DNA of 64,000 nt from CAXXXW01 sp963665555 (GTDB lineage Bacteria > Pseudomonadota > Alphaproteobacteria > Thalassobaculales > Thalassobaculaceae): contig OY762308.1 in the NCBI GenBank assembly GCA_963665555.2, forward strand, positions 558,001-622,000. Reading direction: 5' to 3'. Numbering within the stretch: the first letter of the stretch is position 1; each line of letters starts with the position of its first letter. The notes beneath the pieces were generated by a model. That model did not search any database, was not told where the DNA came from, and saw only the letters and a program-made list of their open reading frames with translations. This document shows, one piece after another, positions 17,513 to 27,906 of this stretch. The position numbers and the translations under genes were made by a program.

Positions 17513-18328
17513 ATGGCCGGCCCCATCCTCCTTGCCGGCTGCGGCAAGATGGGCGGCGCGATGCTCGACGGCTGGATCGAGAGCGGCGCCGCCGCCGACG
17601 GCGTGCGAATCGTCGAGCCGGACGCGGCCGCGGCCGCGCGGTTCGCCGCCGCGCCGGGCGTTTCCGTGCACGCGGCGGCCGACGGGGTTCCCGCCGGCGT
17701 GTCCCCCTCCGTGGTCGTGCTGGCCGTCAAGCCGCAGTCGATGGACGAGGCGATCCGGCCGCTGCGCCGCTTCGCCGGGCCGGAGACGGCGTTCCTCTCG
17801 ATCGCGGCGGGCAAGACGCTCGGCTATTTCGCCGCCGCGCTCGGGGACGAGGCCGCCGTCGTGCGCGCGATGCCGAACACGCCGGCGGCGGTGGGCCGCG
17901 GCATCACGGTCTATGCGCCCAACGCCCGCGTCGCGCCGGAACAGGCCGCGTTCTGCGGCCGCCTGCTTTCGGCCGTCGGCGAGGCGGTGGCGGTTTCGGA
18001 CGAGGCGCTGCTCGACCCGGTGACGGCGGTTTCGGGGAGCGGGCCGGCCTATGTCTTCCTGCTGATCGAGGCGCTGGCGGCGGCGGGCGTCGCGGCCGGG
18101 CTTCCGGCGGACCTCTCGGCCCGGCTGGCGCGGGCGACGGTGGCGGGGTCGGGCGAACTGGCCCGGCTCTCGCCCGAGGAGGCGGCGCAGCTGCGCCGCA
18201 ACGTCACCAGCCCCGGCGGCACCACCGCCGCCGCGCTGGAGGTGCTGATGGCGGAGGACGGCCTCCAGCCGCTGCTCGACCGCGCCGTCGCGGCCGCGAC
18301 CCGCCGGTCGCGCGAACTCGCGGGGTGA
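17513..18328 (+). CDS. proC: pyrroline-5-carboxylate reductase
   Basis: A 271-residue NAD(P)H-dependent reductase for the last step of proline synthesis. The Rossmann motif is LLAGCGKMGGAML at residues 6-18. The family signature is complete in VSGSGPAYVFLLIEALAAAG, and VTSPGGTTAAALEVL follows near the C terminus. The start ATG 17513 lies 2 bp after the YbjN stop. No regulatory site is seen between them. Length and motifs are normal. Confidence 0.95.
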   Translation: MAGPILLAGCGKMGGAMLDGWIESGAAADGVRIVEPDAAAAARFAAAPGVSVHAAADGVPAGVSPSVVVLAVKPQSMDEAIRPLRRFAGPETAFLSIAAGKTLGYFAAALGDEAAVVRAMPNTPAAVGRGITVYAPNARVAPEQAAFCGRLLSAVGEAVAVSDEALLDPVTAVSGSGPAYVFLLIEALAAAGVAAGLPADLSARLARATVAGSGELARLSPEEAAQLRRNVTSPGGTTAAALEVLMAEDGLQPLLDRAVAAATRRSRELAG

Positions 18329-18407
18329 GGAACGCGGCCGGGCGGGATTCCCCGCGCGGCGAAAACGCGCTACGCTCGCGGGGCGCGGCGGGCGCGGGAG
18401 GCGGGCC

Positions 18408-19025
18408 GTGACGATCGGCGAGGAAGAGCGCGAGGCGGTGTTCCGGGCGGCGATGGCGCTGGCGGCCGAGGGGCGCTGGCGCGACTGCCGGCTGTCCGAC
18501 ATCGCGGCGGCGGCGGGAACGGACGATCTCGGCGGCGCGTTCCGCGGCAAGGCCGGCGTGCTCGAAGCCCTCGCCGAGGCGGTGGACGCGCGCGTCGCCG
18601 AACGCGCGGACGACGCCTTCCGCGACCCCGACATCCCCGCCCGCGAGCGCCTGCTGGAGCTCCTGCTGCTGCGGTTCGAGGCGATGGCCCCCTACAGGGC
18701 CGGCGTGGCGGCGCTGCTGCGCGGCCTGCCGCGCGACCCGGCGCTGGCCGCGCGCGGCCTGCCGGCGCTGCGCCGGGCGATGCGCGCGACGCTGGAGGCG
18801 GCGGGCCTCGGCGGCCGGGGGCCGTGCGCGGCGATGCGCGCCGCCGGCCTCGCCGCCGTCTTCCTCGACGCCGCGCGCGTCTGGTCCGGCGACGACAGCC
18901 CGGACCTCGCCGCCACCGCGCGCCGGCTCGACGACCGGCTGCGCCGCGTCGAGCGCGCCGTCCTCGCGCTCCGGCGCGGGCCGCGATCCGCCGCCGCGCC
19001 GGCCGGGGAGCCGGCCGGGGAATAG
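18408..19025 (+). CDS. TetR/AcrR family transcriptional regulator
   Basis: A 205-residue regulator with an N-terminal helix-turn-helix (about 10-55). The stretch WRDCRLSDIAAAAGTDDLGGAFRGKAG-type sequence is the TetR DNA-binding domain, although the usual Tyr-Tyr-Phe of that domain is altered. The C-terminal ligand-binding domain includes RERLLELLLLRFEAMAPYRAG, which resembles the COQ9-like or RpsU-divergent TetR subgroup of alphaproteobacteria. The start is GTG 18408. It lies between proC and the phasin gene, an order I associate with Rhodospirillales. Regulation of polyhydroxyalkanoate metabolism through the phasin neighbour is possible but not shown. Confidence 0.8.
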   Translation: MTIGEEEREAVFRAAMALAAEGRWRDCRLSDIAAAAGTDDLGGAFRGKAGVLEALAEAVDARVAERADDAFRDPDIPARERLLELLLLRFEAMAPYRAGVAALLRGLPRDPALAARGLPALRRAMRATLEAAGLGGRGPCAAMRAAGLAAVFLDAARVWSGDDSPDLAATARRLDDRLRRVERAVLALRRGPRSAAAPAGEPAGE

Positions 19026-19058
19026 CCGTCCGCCTTCCGCCCCGCCGCGGCGCCGCGG

Positions 19059-19087
19059 TTGACGCCGCCCCGCGCCCGGCCGATAAG
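19059..19087 (+). promoter_or_regulatory. predicted sigma70-type promoter of the phasin gene
   Basis: TTGACG (19059-19064) and GATAAG (19082-19087) are separated by exactly 17 bp, 43 bp before the phasin ATG. The match to the -35 consensus is five of six. Confidence 0.5.
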
Positions 19088-19129
19088 GGCGCCGGGCCGC
19101 GCCCCGCGCCCGACGGAAGGAGACGCGCC

Positions 19130-19507
19130 ATGGCCGACCGGGGAGACCCGTCGTCCGTTTTCGACGCTTGCGATCCGTTCGCCTGGATCCGCCCGGCCGA
19201 GGCCGAGGCGGCGCTGGCCTGGCACAAGAAGAATTTCGAGGCGCTGGCCGGCGCCGGCCAGGCGGCGTTCGAGGGCTGGCAGGCGATCGCCCGGCGCCAG
19301 GCGGAGGCGGCCTGGGCCTCGATCGGCGACGCGCCCCTTCTCCTCGCCGGCTCCCCGGACGCCGCGCCGGCGGCGGCCGCGCGGGCGGCGGCGGAGATGG
19401 CCGAAGTCGCCGGCGTCGCGCGGCGGACGCGGGCGGCGGCCTTCGGCGTCCTGCGCCGCCGGATGGCGGAGGGCGTGGACGAAATCCGCGACCTCTCCGG
19501 GGCCTGA
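19130..19507 (+). CDS. phasin family protein
   Basis: A 125-residue, Ala-rich, helical protein of the phasin type, which coats polyhydroxyalkanoate granules. Characteristic stretches are AWHKKNFEALAGAGQAAFEG and AIARRQAEAAW early on, followed by a long amphipathic helix to MAEGVDEIRDL. There is no signal peptide or membrane segment. A GGAAGGAGA ribosome site lies 5-15 bp before ATG 19130, and a promoter-like pair lies at 19059-19087. It is followed 3 bp later by the csaA-like frame. No PHA synthase gene is in the window. Confidence 0.85.
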   Translation: MADRGDPSSVFDACDPFAWIRPAEAEAALAWHKKNFEALAGAGQAAFEGWQAIARRQAEAAWASIGDAPLLLAGSPDAAPAAAARAAAEMAEVAGVARRTRAAAFGVLRRRMAEGVDEIRDLSGA

Positions 19508-19510
19508 ACG

Positions 19511-19866
19511 ATGCGCGGCGCGGCGGAAGCGATGGCGATCTCCTTCGACGACTTCCTCAAGGTCGATATCCGGGTCGGGACGGTGGTCGAGGCGCGCCCG
19601 TTTCCCGAGGCGCGGCGGCCGGCGATCCGGCTCTGGGTCGATTTCGGCCCGGAACTGGGGGTGCGCAAGACCTCCGCCCAGATCGCGCGCCACTACGACC
19701 TCGACAGCCTGCCCGGCCGCCAGGTCGCGGCGGTGGTCAACTTCCCGCCAAACAGATCGGCAAGTTCATGAGCGAGGTGCTGGTCCTCGGCTTTCCCGAC
19801 GAGGACGGGGAGGTGGTGATGATCGGCCCGGACCTCCCGGTCCCGAACGGCGGGCGGATGTATTGA
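19511..19866 (+). pseudogene. csaA: tRNA-binding protein CsaA-like, interrupted by a frameshift
   Basis: CsaA is a small dimeric OB-fold protein with a tRNA-binding domain and chaperone-like activity. The frame from ATG 19511 (or 19532) covers DFLKVDIRVGTVVEARPFPEA-like sequence up to AAVVNFPP and then hits a stop at 19769-19771. The rest, KQIGKFMSEVLVLGFPDE to NGGRMY, continues in another frame to 19866. One base appears lost near 19750-19756. Joined, the protein would be about 118 residues, the normal length, with every conserved block present. Sequencing or assembly error is as likely as real inactivation. It follows the phasin by 3 bp. Confidence 0.85.
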
Positions 19867-19911
19867 GGGCGGCTCCGCCGCGCGGGCCGGCGCGGCGCGG
19901 CGAATTCCCGC

Positions 19912-19940
19912 TTGCGCCGGGCGGCGCGAAACCCTAGACA
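19912..19940 (+). promoter_or_regulatory. predicted tRNA-Thr promoter
   Basis: TTGCGC (19912-19917) and TAGACA (19935-19940) are spaced 17 bp apart, 20 bp before the mature tRNA. The -10 hexamer type recurs at other genes of the window. Confidence 0.45.
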
Positions 19941-19960
19941 GGCGCGGTTCGAGCGGGCGC

Positions 19961-20033
19961 GCCGCGGTAGCTCAGCCGGTAGAGCAACGCATTCGTAATG
20001 CGTGGGTCGGGGGTTCGAATCCCTTCCGCGGCA
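19961..20033 (+). tRNA. tRNA-Thr (anticodon CGT)
   Basis: A complete cloverleaf of 73 nt without an encoded CCA. The acceptor stem GCCGCGG pairs with CCGCGGC. The D arm is GCTC-AGCCGGTAGA-GC, the anticodon stem ACGCA/TGCGT, and the loop TTCGTAA with anticodon CGT at 19994-19996. The T loop is TTCGAAT, and the T stem includes two G-U pairs. It reads ACG codons. A weak hairpin followed by TTTT at 20065-20095 may end the transcript. Confidence 0.96.
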
Positions 20034-20133
20034 CCGCCTCCCCGCGCGGGGAACCTGGCGCGGGGAACGAAGAAAGCTCTCTATACCGTTCTTTTCGCGC
20101 CGTTTCCGGGCGAAGCCGGAGCGCCGCGCGCGG

Positions 20134-21690
20134 CTACACGTTGGAGTCCGGGAAGCTCGCCTTGCGCCGCGCGATGTAGTCGCGCAGGGCCTCGTCGATG
20201 CCGGGGTCGAGCGGCGGCGGCTCGTATTCGCGCAGCATCCGCTCGACGAGTTCGCCCGCCCGCGTCGCCGCGTCGCGCTCGCCCTCGGCCCGCCACTGCT
20301 CGAAAGTGCCGTTGTCGGCGATCGCGGAGCGGAAGAAGGCGGTCTCGAAATTCGCCTGCGTGTGGGCGCAGCCGAGGAAATGCGCGCCCGGCCCGACTTC
20401 GCGGATCGCGTCGAGCGCCTGGCCGTTCTCCGACAGGTCCACGCCGCCCAGCAGCGGCCGCATCATCGCCAGCTGGTCCGCGTCCATGACGAACTTCTCG
20501 TAGGAGGACACCAGCCCGCCCTCCATCCAGCCCGCCGCGTGGAGGACGAAATTCGTCCCCGCCAGCACGGTGGGCAGCAGCGTGTTCGCCGACTCGTAGG
20601 CCGCCTGCGCGTCCGGCAGCTTGGAGCCGCAGAGCGATCCGCCGGACCGGAACGGCACGCCGAGCCGCCGCGCCAGCTGCGCGCAGCCGAACAGCACCAG
20701 CGCCGGCTCCGGCGTCCCGAAGGTCGGCGCGCCGGACTGCATCGAGATCGAACTGGCGAAGCTGCCGAACACCACCGGCGCGCCGGGCCGGCACAGCTGC
20801 GCGAACGCGATCCCCGCCAGCGCCTCGGCCAGGATCTGCGCCAGCGTGCCCGCCACGGTCACCGGCGACATCGCGCCGGCCAGGATGAAGGGCGAGACGA
20901 TCGTCGCCTGGTTCGCCCGCGCGTAGGTCTTGAGCGCGCCGAGCATGGTCGCGTCCCAGGTCATCGGCGAGTTGGCGTTGATCAGGCTGATCGTCACCGC
21001 GCGGGAGTCGACGAATTCGGCCCCGAACAGCAGCCGCGCCATCTCCACCGTGTCCGCCGCCCGTTCCGGCGCCGTCACCGATCCCATGTAGGGCTTGGCG
21101 GAAAGCCGCATATGGGCGTACAGCATGTCGAAATGGCGCTTGTTGACCGGCAGGTCCACCGGCTCGCACACCGTGCCGCCGGAATGGTGCAGCCCCGGCG
21201 ACATCCAGGCCAGCCGGACGAAATTCTCGAAATCCGCCAGCGTGGCGTAGCGCCGCCCGTTCTTCAGGTCGTGCACGAAGGGCGGCCCGTAAACCGGCGC
21301 GAACACTGTGTTCGGCCCGCCGATCTCGACCGAGCGCGCCGGGTCGCGCGCGTGCTGCGTGAAGCGGGAAGGCGCGGTTTTCGCGAGTTCGCGGGCCAGC
21401 CCGCGCGGGATGCGCACGCGCTCGCCATCGACATCGGCGCCCGCCTCGCGCCACATCGCCAGCGCCTCGGCGTCGTCGCGGAACTCGATCCCGATCTCCT
21501 GGAGGATGGTCTCGGCGTTGCGCTCGATCGTTTCCAGCCCTTCCTCGCCGAGCACCTCGAAGACGGGCGTCCGCCGCGAGACATAGGGCGCGTGGACGGC
21601 GGCCGGCCTTTCCCGGGCGGCGCGCCGCGCGTCCCGGCCGCCCCGGGCCCGCCGCCCGGCCCGGCCGCCCGTTTCGGATTCCTGAGTCAT
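20134..21690 (-). CDS. MttB-like trimethylamine/quaternary-amine methyltransferase family protein
   Basis: A full-length, 518-residue MttB-superfamily protein, paralogous to the partial one at 2-1180. Beyond an Arg-rich first 30 residues, it shows a TIM-barrel methyltransferase pattern with SLINANSPMTWD, PFILAGAMSPVT, LCRPGAPVVFGSF and LHAAGWMEGGL. It has no internal TAG, so it is a non-pyrrolysine member, the group that includes glycine betaine methyltransferase MtgB. It lies 114 bp after gcvP on the same strand. Demethylated betaines end as glycine, so a link to the glycine cleavage system is attractive, though only by position. Confidence 0.85.
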   Translation of the reverse strand: MTQESETGGRAGRRARGGRDARRAARERPAAVHAPYVSRRTPVFEVLGEEGLETIERNAETILQEIGIEFRDDAEALAMWREAGADVDGERVRIPRGLARELAKTAPSRFTQHARDPARSVEIGGPNTVFAPVYGPPFVHDLKNGRRYATLADFENFVRLAWMSPGLHHSGGTVCEPVDLPVNKRHFDMLYAHMRLSAKPYMGSVTAPERAADTVEMARLLFGAEFVDSRAVTISLINANSPMTWDATMLGALKTYARANQATIVSPFILAGAMSPVTVAGTLAQILAEALAGIAFAQLCRPGAPVVFGSFASSISMQSGAPTFGTPEPALVLFGCAQLARRLGVPFRSGGSLCGSKLPDAQAAYESANTLLPTVLAGTNFVLHAAGWMEGGLVSSYEKFVMDADQLAMMRPLLGGVDLSENGQALDAIREVGPGAHFLGCAHTQANFETAFFRSAIADNGTFEQWRAEGERDAATRAGELVERMLREYEPPPLDPGIDEALRDYIARRKASFPDSNV

Positions 21691-21804
21691 CGGCCCGCTC
21701 CTCCTCCGCGCGCGTCCAGCCTAGCAGCGAGCCTGCGCCGGATCGAGGCGGCGGATTCGCGCGCCCGCGACCGGCGGCGTCGCGGCGAGGCCGATCCCGC
21801 CCGC

Positions 21805-24690
<2,886 letters not shown>

Positions 24691-24727
24691 GGCTTCCTCC
24701 CTTTCGCCGCGCCGGGCGGCCGTCGGG

Positions 24728-25102
24728 TTACAGCGTCGCGATGTAGGCGGCGTAGGCGTCCGCGTCCATCAGGCCGGCGAGTTCGCCGGGATCGGCGAGG
24801 GCCATGCGGAAAATCCAGCCCGCGCCCATCGGGTCGGCGTTGACGGTTTCGGGCGCCTCCTCCAGCGCCTCGTTCCATTCGACGATCTCGCCGGAGACGG
24901 GCGCGTAGATGTCGCTCGCCGCCTTGACCGATTCGACGACCGCCGCCTCCTCGTCGCGCGCGACCGTGCCGCCCAGCCGCGTCACCTCGACGAACACGAT
25001 GTCGCCGAGCTGCTCCTGGGCGTAGGCGGTGATGCCCACCGTCCCGGTCCCGCCCGCGACGGCGATCCATTCGTGCTCCCTGGAATAGTAGGTCCCGTCC
25101 AT
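24728..25102 (-). CDS. gcvH: glycine cleavage system H protein
   Basis: A 124-residue lipoyl carrier protein that shuttles the aminomethyl group between P, T and L proteins. The lipoylated lysine is K60 in VESVKAASDIYAPV. The N-terminal YYSREHEWI and later VSGEIVEWNEAL blocks are standard. The 3-bp gap after gcvT indicates tight coupling. The start ATG 25102 is preceded by GGGAG-type sequence. Confidence 0.97.
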   Translation of the reverse strand: MDGTYYSREHEWIAVAGGTGTVGITAYAQEQLGDIVFVEVTRLGGTVARDEEAAVVESVKAASDIYAPVSGEIVEWNEALEEAPETVNADPMGAGWIFRMALADPGELAGLMDADAYAAYIATL

Positions 25103-25105
25103 GGC

Positions 25106-26233
25106 TTATCTCCCTCGGGGCCCGGGTCGGCCGCGCTTGTGGTTGTGCGGGTGGAACGGCAGGCGCGCCGCCAGCGCGGGCAGCGGCTTGCCGCGGACGA
25201 CGACGTTGAGCGGGGCGTTCTCCCGCGCCGCCCGGCTCTCCACGTAGCCCATCGCCACCGGGGCCTTCAGGCTCGGCCCGAAGCCGCCGCTGGTGAGCGC
25301 GCCGAGGCGCGCGCCGTCGTCGTCGACGATTTCCGCGCCCTCGCGGGCCGGCGCGCGGCCCAGCGGCTGGACGCCGATGCGCCGCCTGGGCGCCCCCTCG
25401 GCCAGCTGGCGCAGGATCGTCTCGGCGCCCGGAAAGCCGCCCTCGGCCCGGCGGCGCCTGGCGATCGTCCATTCCAGCGCCGCCTCGACCGGCGTGGTGC
25501 CGGGCGAGAGGTCGTGGCCGTACAGGCACAGCCCGGCCTCCAGGCGCAGCGTGTCGCGCGCGCCGAGGCCGGCCGGCGCCACGGCGGGATGCGCCAGCAG
25601 GGCTTCGGCGATCTCCGTCGCGCGGTCCGCCGGGGCCGAAACCTCGAACCCGTCCTCGCCCGTGTAGCCGCAGCGCGAGACCCGGCACGGCGCGCCCGCG
25701 ACCTCGAAGAGGCCGGACCCCATGAAGGGGAGGGCCGAGGCGCCGGGCGCCAGCGGCTCCAGCGCCGCCGCCGCCGCCGGCCCCTGCAGCGCCAGCAGCG
25801 CGAGGTCCTCCAGAAGCTCCGCGTCGCATGTCGGCAGCCCGTCGCGCAGCAGCGCCGCGTCGTGGTCCTTGCGGGCGGCGTTGGCGACGACGACCAGGCC
25901 GTCCTCGCCCGCGTTCGTCGCGATGATGTCGTCGAGGACGCCGCCCGCGCCGTCGGTCAGCAGGGCGTAGCGCATCCGTCCCGGCGCCAGCCCCTGGATG
26001 TCGGCCGGCGTCAGCGCCTCCAGCTCCCGCGCCGCGCCGGCCCCCGAAATCGCGATCTGGCCCATGTGGGAGACGTCGAACAGCCCCGCCCGTTCGCGCA
26101 CATGCAGGTGCTCGGCCCGCGTCCCGGCCGGGTACTGCACCGGCAGGGCGTAGCCGGCGAAGTCCGTCATCCGGGCGCCGAGCGCGAGGTGCAGCGCGTG
26201 GAGCGGGGTGCGTTTCGGTTCGGCGTCGGTCAT
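25106..26233 (-). CDS. gcvT: glycine cleavage system T protein (aminomethyltransferase)
   Basis: A 375-residue tetrahydrofolate-dependent aminomethyltransferase. It starts with LHALHLALGARMTDFAGYALPVQ-like sequence containing the conserved folate-site Asp, followed by LFDVSHMGQI. Later blocks RCGYTGEDGFEV and LRLEAGLCLYGHDL are complete. It is the first gene of gcvTHP and sits directly behind a tandem glycine riboswitch. A second GcvT-like module, fused to an FAD domain, lies at 4585-6975 but is clearly a different family. Confidence 0.96.
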   Translation of the reverse strand: MTDAEPKRTPLHALHLALGARMTDFAGYALPVQYPAGTRAEHLHVRERAGLFDVSHMGQIAISGAGAARELEALTPADIQGLAPGRMRYALLTDGAGGVLDDIIATNAGEDGLVVVANAARKDHDAALLRDGLPTCDAELLEDLALLALQGPAAAAALEPLAPGASALPFMGSGLFEVAGAPCRVSRCGYTGEDGFEVSAPADRATEIAEALLAHPAVAPAGLGARDTLRLEAGLCLYGHDLSPGTTPVEAALEWTIARRRRAEGGFPGAETILRQLAEGAPRRRIGVQPLGRAPAREGAEIVDDDGARLGALTSGGFGPSLKAPVAMGYVESRAARENAPLNVVVRGKPLPALAARLPFHPHNHKRGRPGPRGR

Positions 26234-26290
26234 CGGCCGCGAGCCTCCGGCGCGGGGAGCCGCCCGCCGCCGGCGGTCGCCGGGACGGAC

Positions 26291-26482
26291 GCCCCCTCTG
26301 TCGAAAACCTGAGAGATTCACCGGGCGGCGGCCCGGCTTTCCCCTTCGGTGGAGCGCCGGCCGGGGCCGGCGCCCGCTTTCCAGAGGCTCCTCGCCCCGG
26401 GGTCCGTTCGCCTGAGAGTTTCCGGGGCGGTTGCTCCTTCGGCGCCGGCCGCGGCCCTGGGGCCCGCCGGTCTCTCCCCGCG
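26291..26482 (-). promoter_or_regulatory. tandem glycine riboswitch (two aptamers)
   Basis: Read on the minus strand, this leader holds two glycine aptamers in series. The upstream one has CCGAAGGAGCAA followed by AAACTCTCAGGC; the downstream one has CACCGAAGGGGAAA followed by GAATCTCTCAGGTT and a closing ACAGAGGGGG. Both CTCTCAGG cores and the short linker are hallmarks of the glycine class. It fills most of the 360-bp gap between gcvT and the next gene. A TAGGCT hexamer (complement of 26507-26512) may be the -10 site. It should switch on gcvTHP when glycine is high. Confidence 0.9.
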
Positions 26483-26593
26483 GGGGTCGTCGGTGTGTCG
26501 GGCGCGAGCCTAGCGCGTCGGGCGGGGGTTGGGAAGCCCCGCCCGGTTCGCGGCGCGGCGACCCGCGGCGCTTGCCGGCGCGTTCGCGAATCC

Positions 26594-27013
26594 CTAGCAC
26601 TCGATGGGCGTCGTCCGCTCCGCGAAATCGCCGTTGCTGTTCTCCAGGTAATCGCAGAGCCAGATGCCCTGGTCCGCGTCCGCCCCCGCGCAGGTCGCCC
26701 CCAGCCCGACGCCGTTGGTGCTGAGGTAAAGGTTGTCGCAGGTCGACGCGAAACCGCCCGCGCCGTCCCAATTCAGTTCGCCGCCGTCGTTGGCGATATA
26801 GCTGTCGAGGTCGATGCTCGCCGACGCCGTGCCGCCGGAGACGTTGCAGGTGGCGGTGTAAACGCCCGCCTGCGTGACCGCGAAATCCTTGCATGACTCG
26901 TGGATTTTCGCCGACAGGCTGCCGGAATTGTAAGCCAGCGCCGGGCCCGCGGCCAAACCCAGGGCGAGCGCGGCCGCGGTAAGGGAAAGCAAAGGCGTGT
27001 GGGCGTGCTTCAT
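26594..27013 (-). CDS. exported cyanovirin-N homology (CVNH)-like protein
   Basis: A 139-residue secreted protein with a signal peptide ending near residue 27 (ALA). The mature domain of about 110 residues fits the CVNH pseudo-symmetric two-repeat pattern better than its paralogue at 15772. It has C41-C56 and C92-C108 at the spacing of the two cyanovirin disulfides. Other landmarks are SASIDLDSYIAN, DGGELNWDGAGGFAST and YLENSNGDF near the end. Two more Cys (120, 139) may form a third disulfide. A carbohydrate-binding role is inferred from fold only. It is divergent from the racemase-family gene. Confidence 0.65.
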   Translation of the reverse strand: MKHAHTPLLSLTAAALALGLAAGPALAYNSGSLSAKIHESCKDFAVTQAGVYTATCNVSGGTASASIDLDSYIANDGGELNWDGAGGFASTCDNLYLSTNGVGLGATCAGADADQGIWLCDYLENSNGDFAERTTPIEC

Positions 27014-27116
27014 CTTGCATGTCCTCGTTTCGCGGAAAACGGTTTCGTTGTCTTTGTATGACCGGCGGCCCGGTTCCGCCAGCGGAAACGCGCCGGATTT
27101 CGCGCGCGCCGGCGGA

Positions 27117-27146
27117 TTGACCCGTTTCCGGCGGCGGTGCTAGACG
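27117..27146 (+). promoter_or_regulatory. predicted promoter giving a near-leaderless transcript
   Basis: TTGACC (27117-27122) and TAGACG (27141-27146) are spaced 18 bp. The downstream ATG at 27154 lies only 8 bp after the -10 hexamer, where transcription would begin, and no ribosome site is seen. Confidence 0.5.
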
Positions 27147-27153
27147 ATTCGCC

Positions 27154-27906
27154 ATGGAAACCGCGCCCGCCCTCGACGAACGGCCGCCGCGCGTCGCCCT
27201 CGGCGGCAAGCCCGTGCAGGGGGCCAGCGTCGGCATCCTGATGCTGGAGGCGCGCTTTCCGCGCGTGCCCGGCGACATCGGCAACGCCGGCACCTGGCCC
27301 TTTCCCGTGCATTACCGCGTCGTGCCCGGCGCCAGCCCGGACCGCGCCGTGCGCCGCCGCGCCGAGGGGCTGGCCGGCGCCTTCGTCGAGGCCGGCCGCG
27401 CGCTGGTCGCCACGGGCTGCGACGGGATCGTCACCAATTGCGGCTTCCTGTCGCTGCTGCAGGCCGAACTCGCGGCCGCGCTCGATGTTCCGGTGGCGGC
27501 GTCCTCGCTGATGCAGTACGGCGCGGTCCAGGCCCTGCTGCCGCCCGGCAAGCGGCCCGGCATCCTCACGATTTCGGCCGAATCGCTCACGCCCGAACAC
27601 CTCGCCGCCGCCGGCGTCCCGCCCGGCGCGCCGGTCGCGGGGACGGACGAGGCCGGCGGCGAGTTCACTCGCGTCATCCTTGGCGACGAGGCGCGCATGG
27701 ACCTCGACGCCGCCGAGCGCGACCTGCTGCGCGCCGCCGACGCCCTGCTGGCGCGGAGCGGCGATGTGGGCGCCATCCTGCTGGAATGCACCAACATGTC
27801 GCCCTTCGCCGCCGCGATCGCGGCCCGGACCGGGCTGCCGGTGTTCGACATGTACGGCTTCGTGTGCTGGCTGCAGGCGGCGCTGCGGCCCCGGAGGTTC
27901 GCGTGA
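27154..27906 (+). CDS. aspartate/glutamate racemase family protein
   Basis: A 250-residue member of the two-Cys Asp/Glu racemase superfamily. Candidate catalytic cysteines are C96 in VTNCGFLS and C212 in LLECTNMSP, each in the expected half of the pseudo-dimeric fold. The substrate is not clear: relatives include hydantoin racemase and arylmalonate decarboxylase as well as amino-acid racemases. It overlaps the following solute-binding protein gene by 4 bp, suggesting that an imported peptide-like or cyclic amide compound could be the substrate. A promoter lies so close that the mRNA may lack a leader. Confidence 0.75.
   Translation: METAPALDERPPRVALGGKPVQGASVGILMLEARFPRVPGDIGNAGTWPFPVHYRVVPGASPDRAVRRRAEGLAGAFVEAGRALVATGCDGIVTNCGFLSLLQAELAAALDVPVAASSLMQYGAVQALLPPGKRPGILTISAESLTPEHLAAAGVPPGAPVAGTDEAGGEFTRVILGDEARMDLDAAERDLLRAADALLARSGDVGAILLECTNMSPFAAAIAARTGLPVFDMYGFVCWLQAALRPRRFA

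Noticed and set aside
18350..18383. CCCCGCG/CGCGGGG inverted repeat before the TetR gene as operator or terminator
   Set aside because: Short GC-only arms with a 20-bp spacer are expected by chance at this composition and no T run follows.
20134..21690. Pyrrolysine readthrough in the MttB homologue
   Set aside because: There is no in-frame TAG inside this gene or in the visible part of its paralogue, so neither is a pyrrolysine enzyme.
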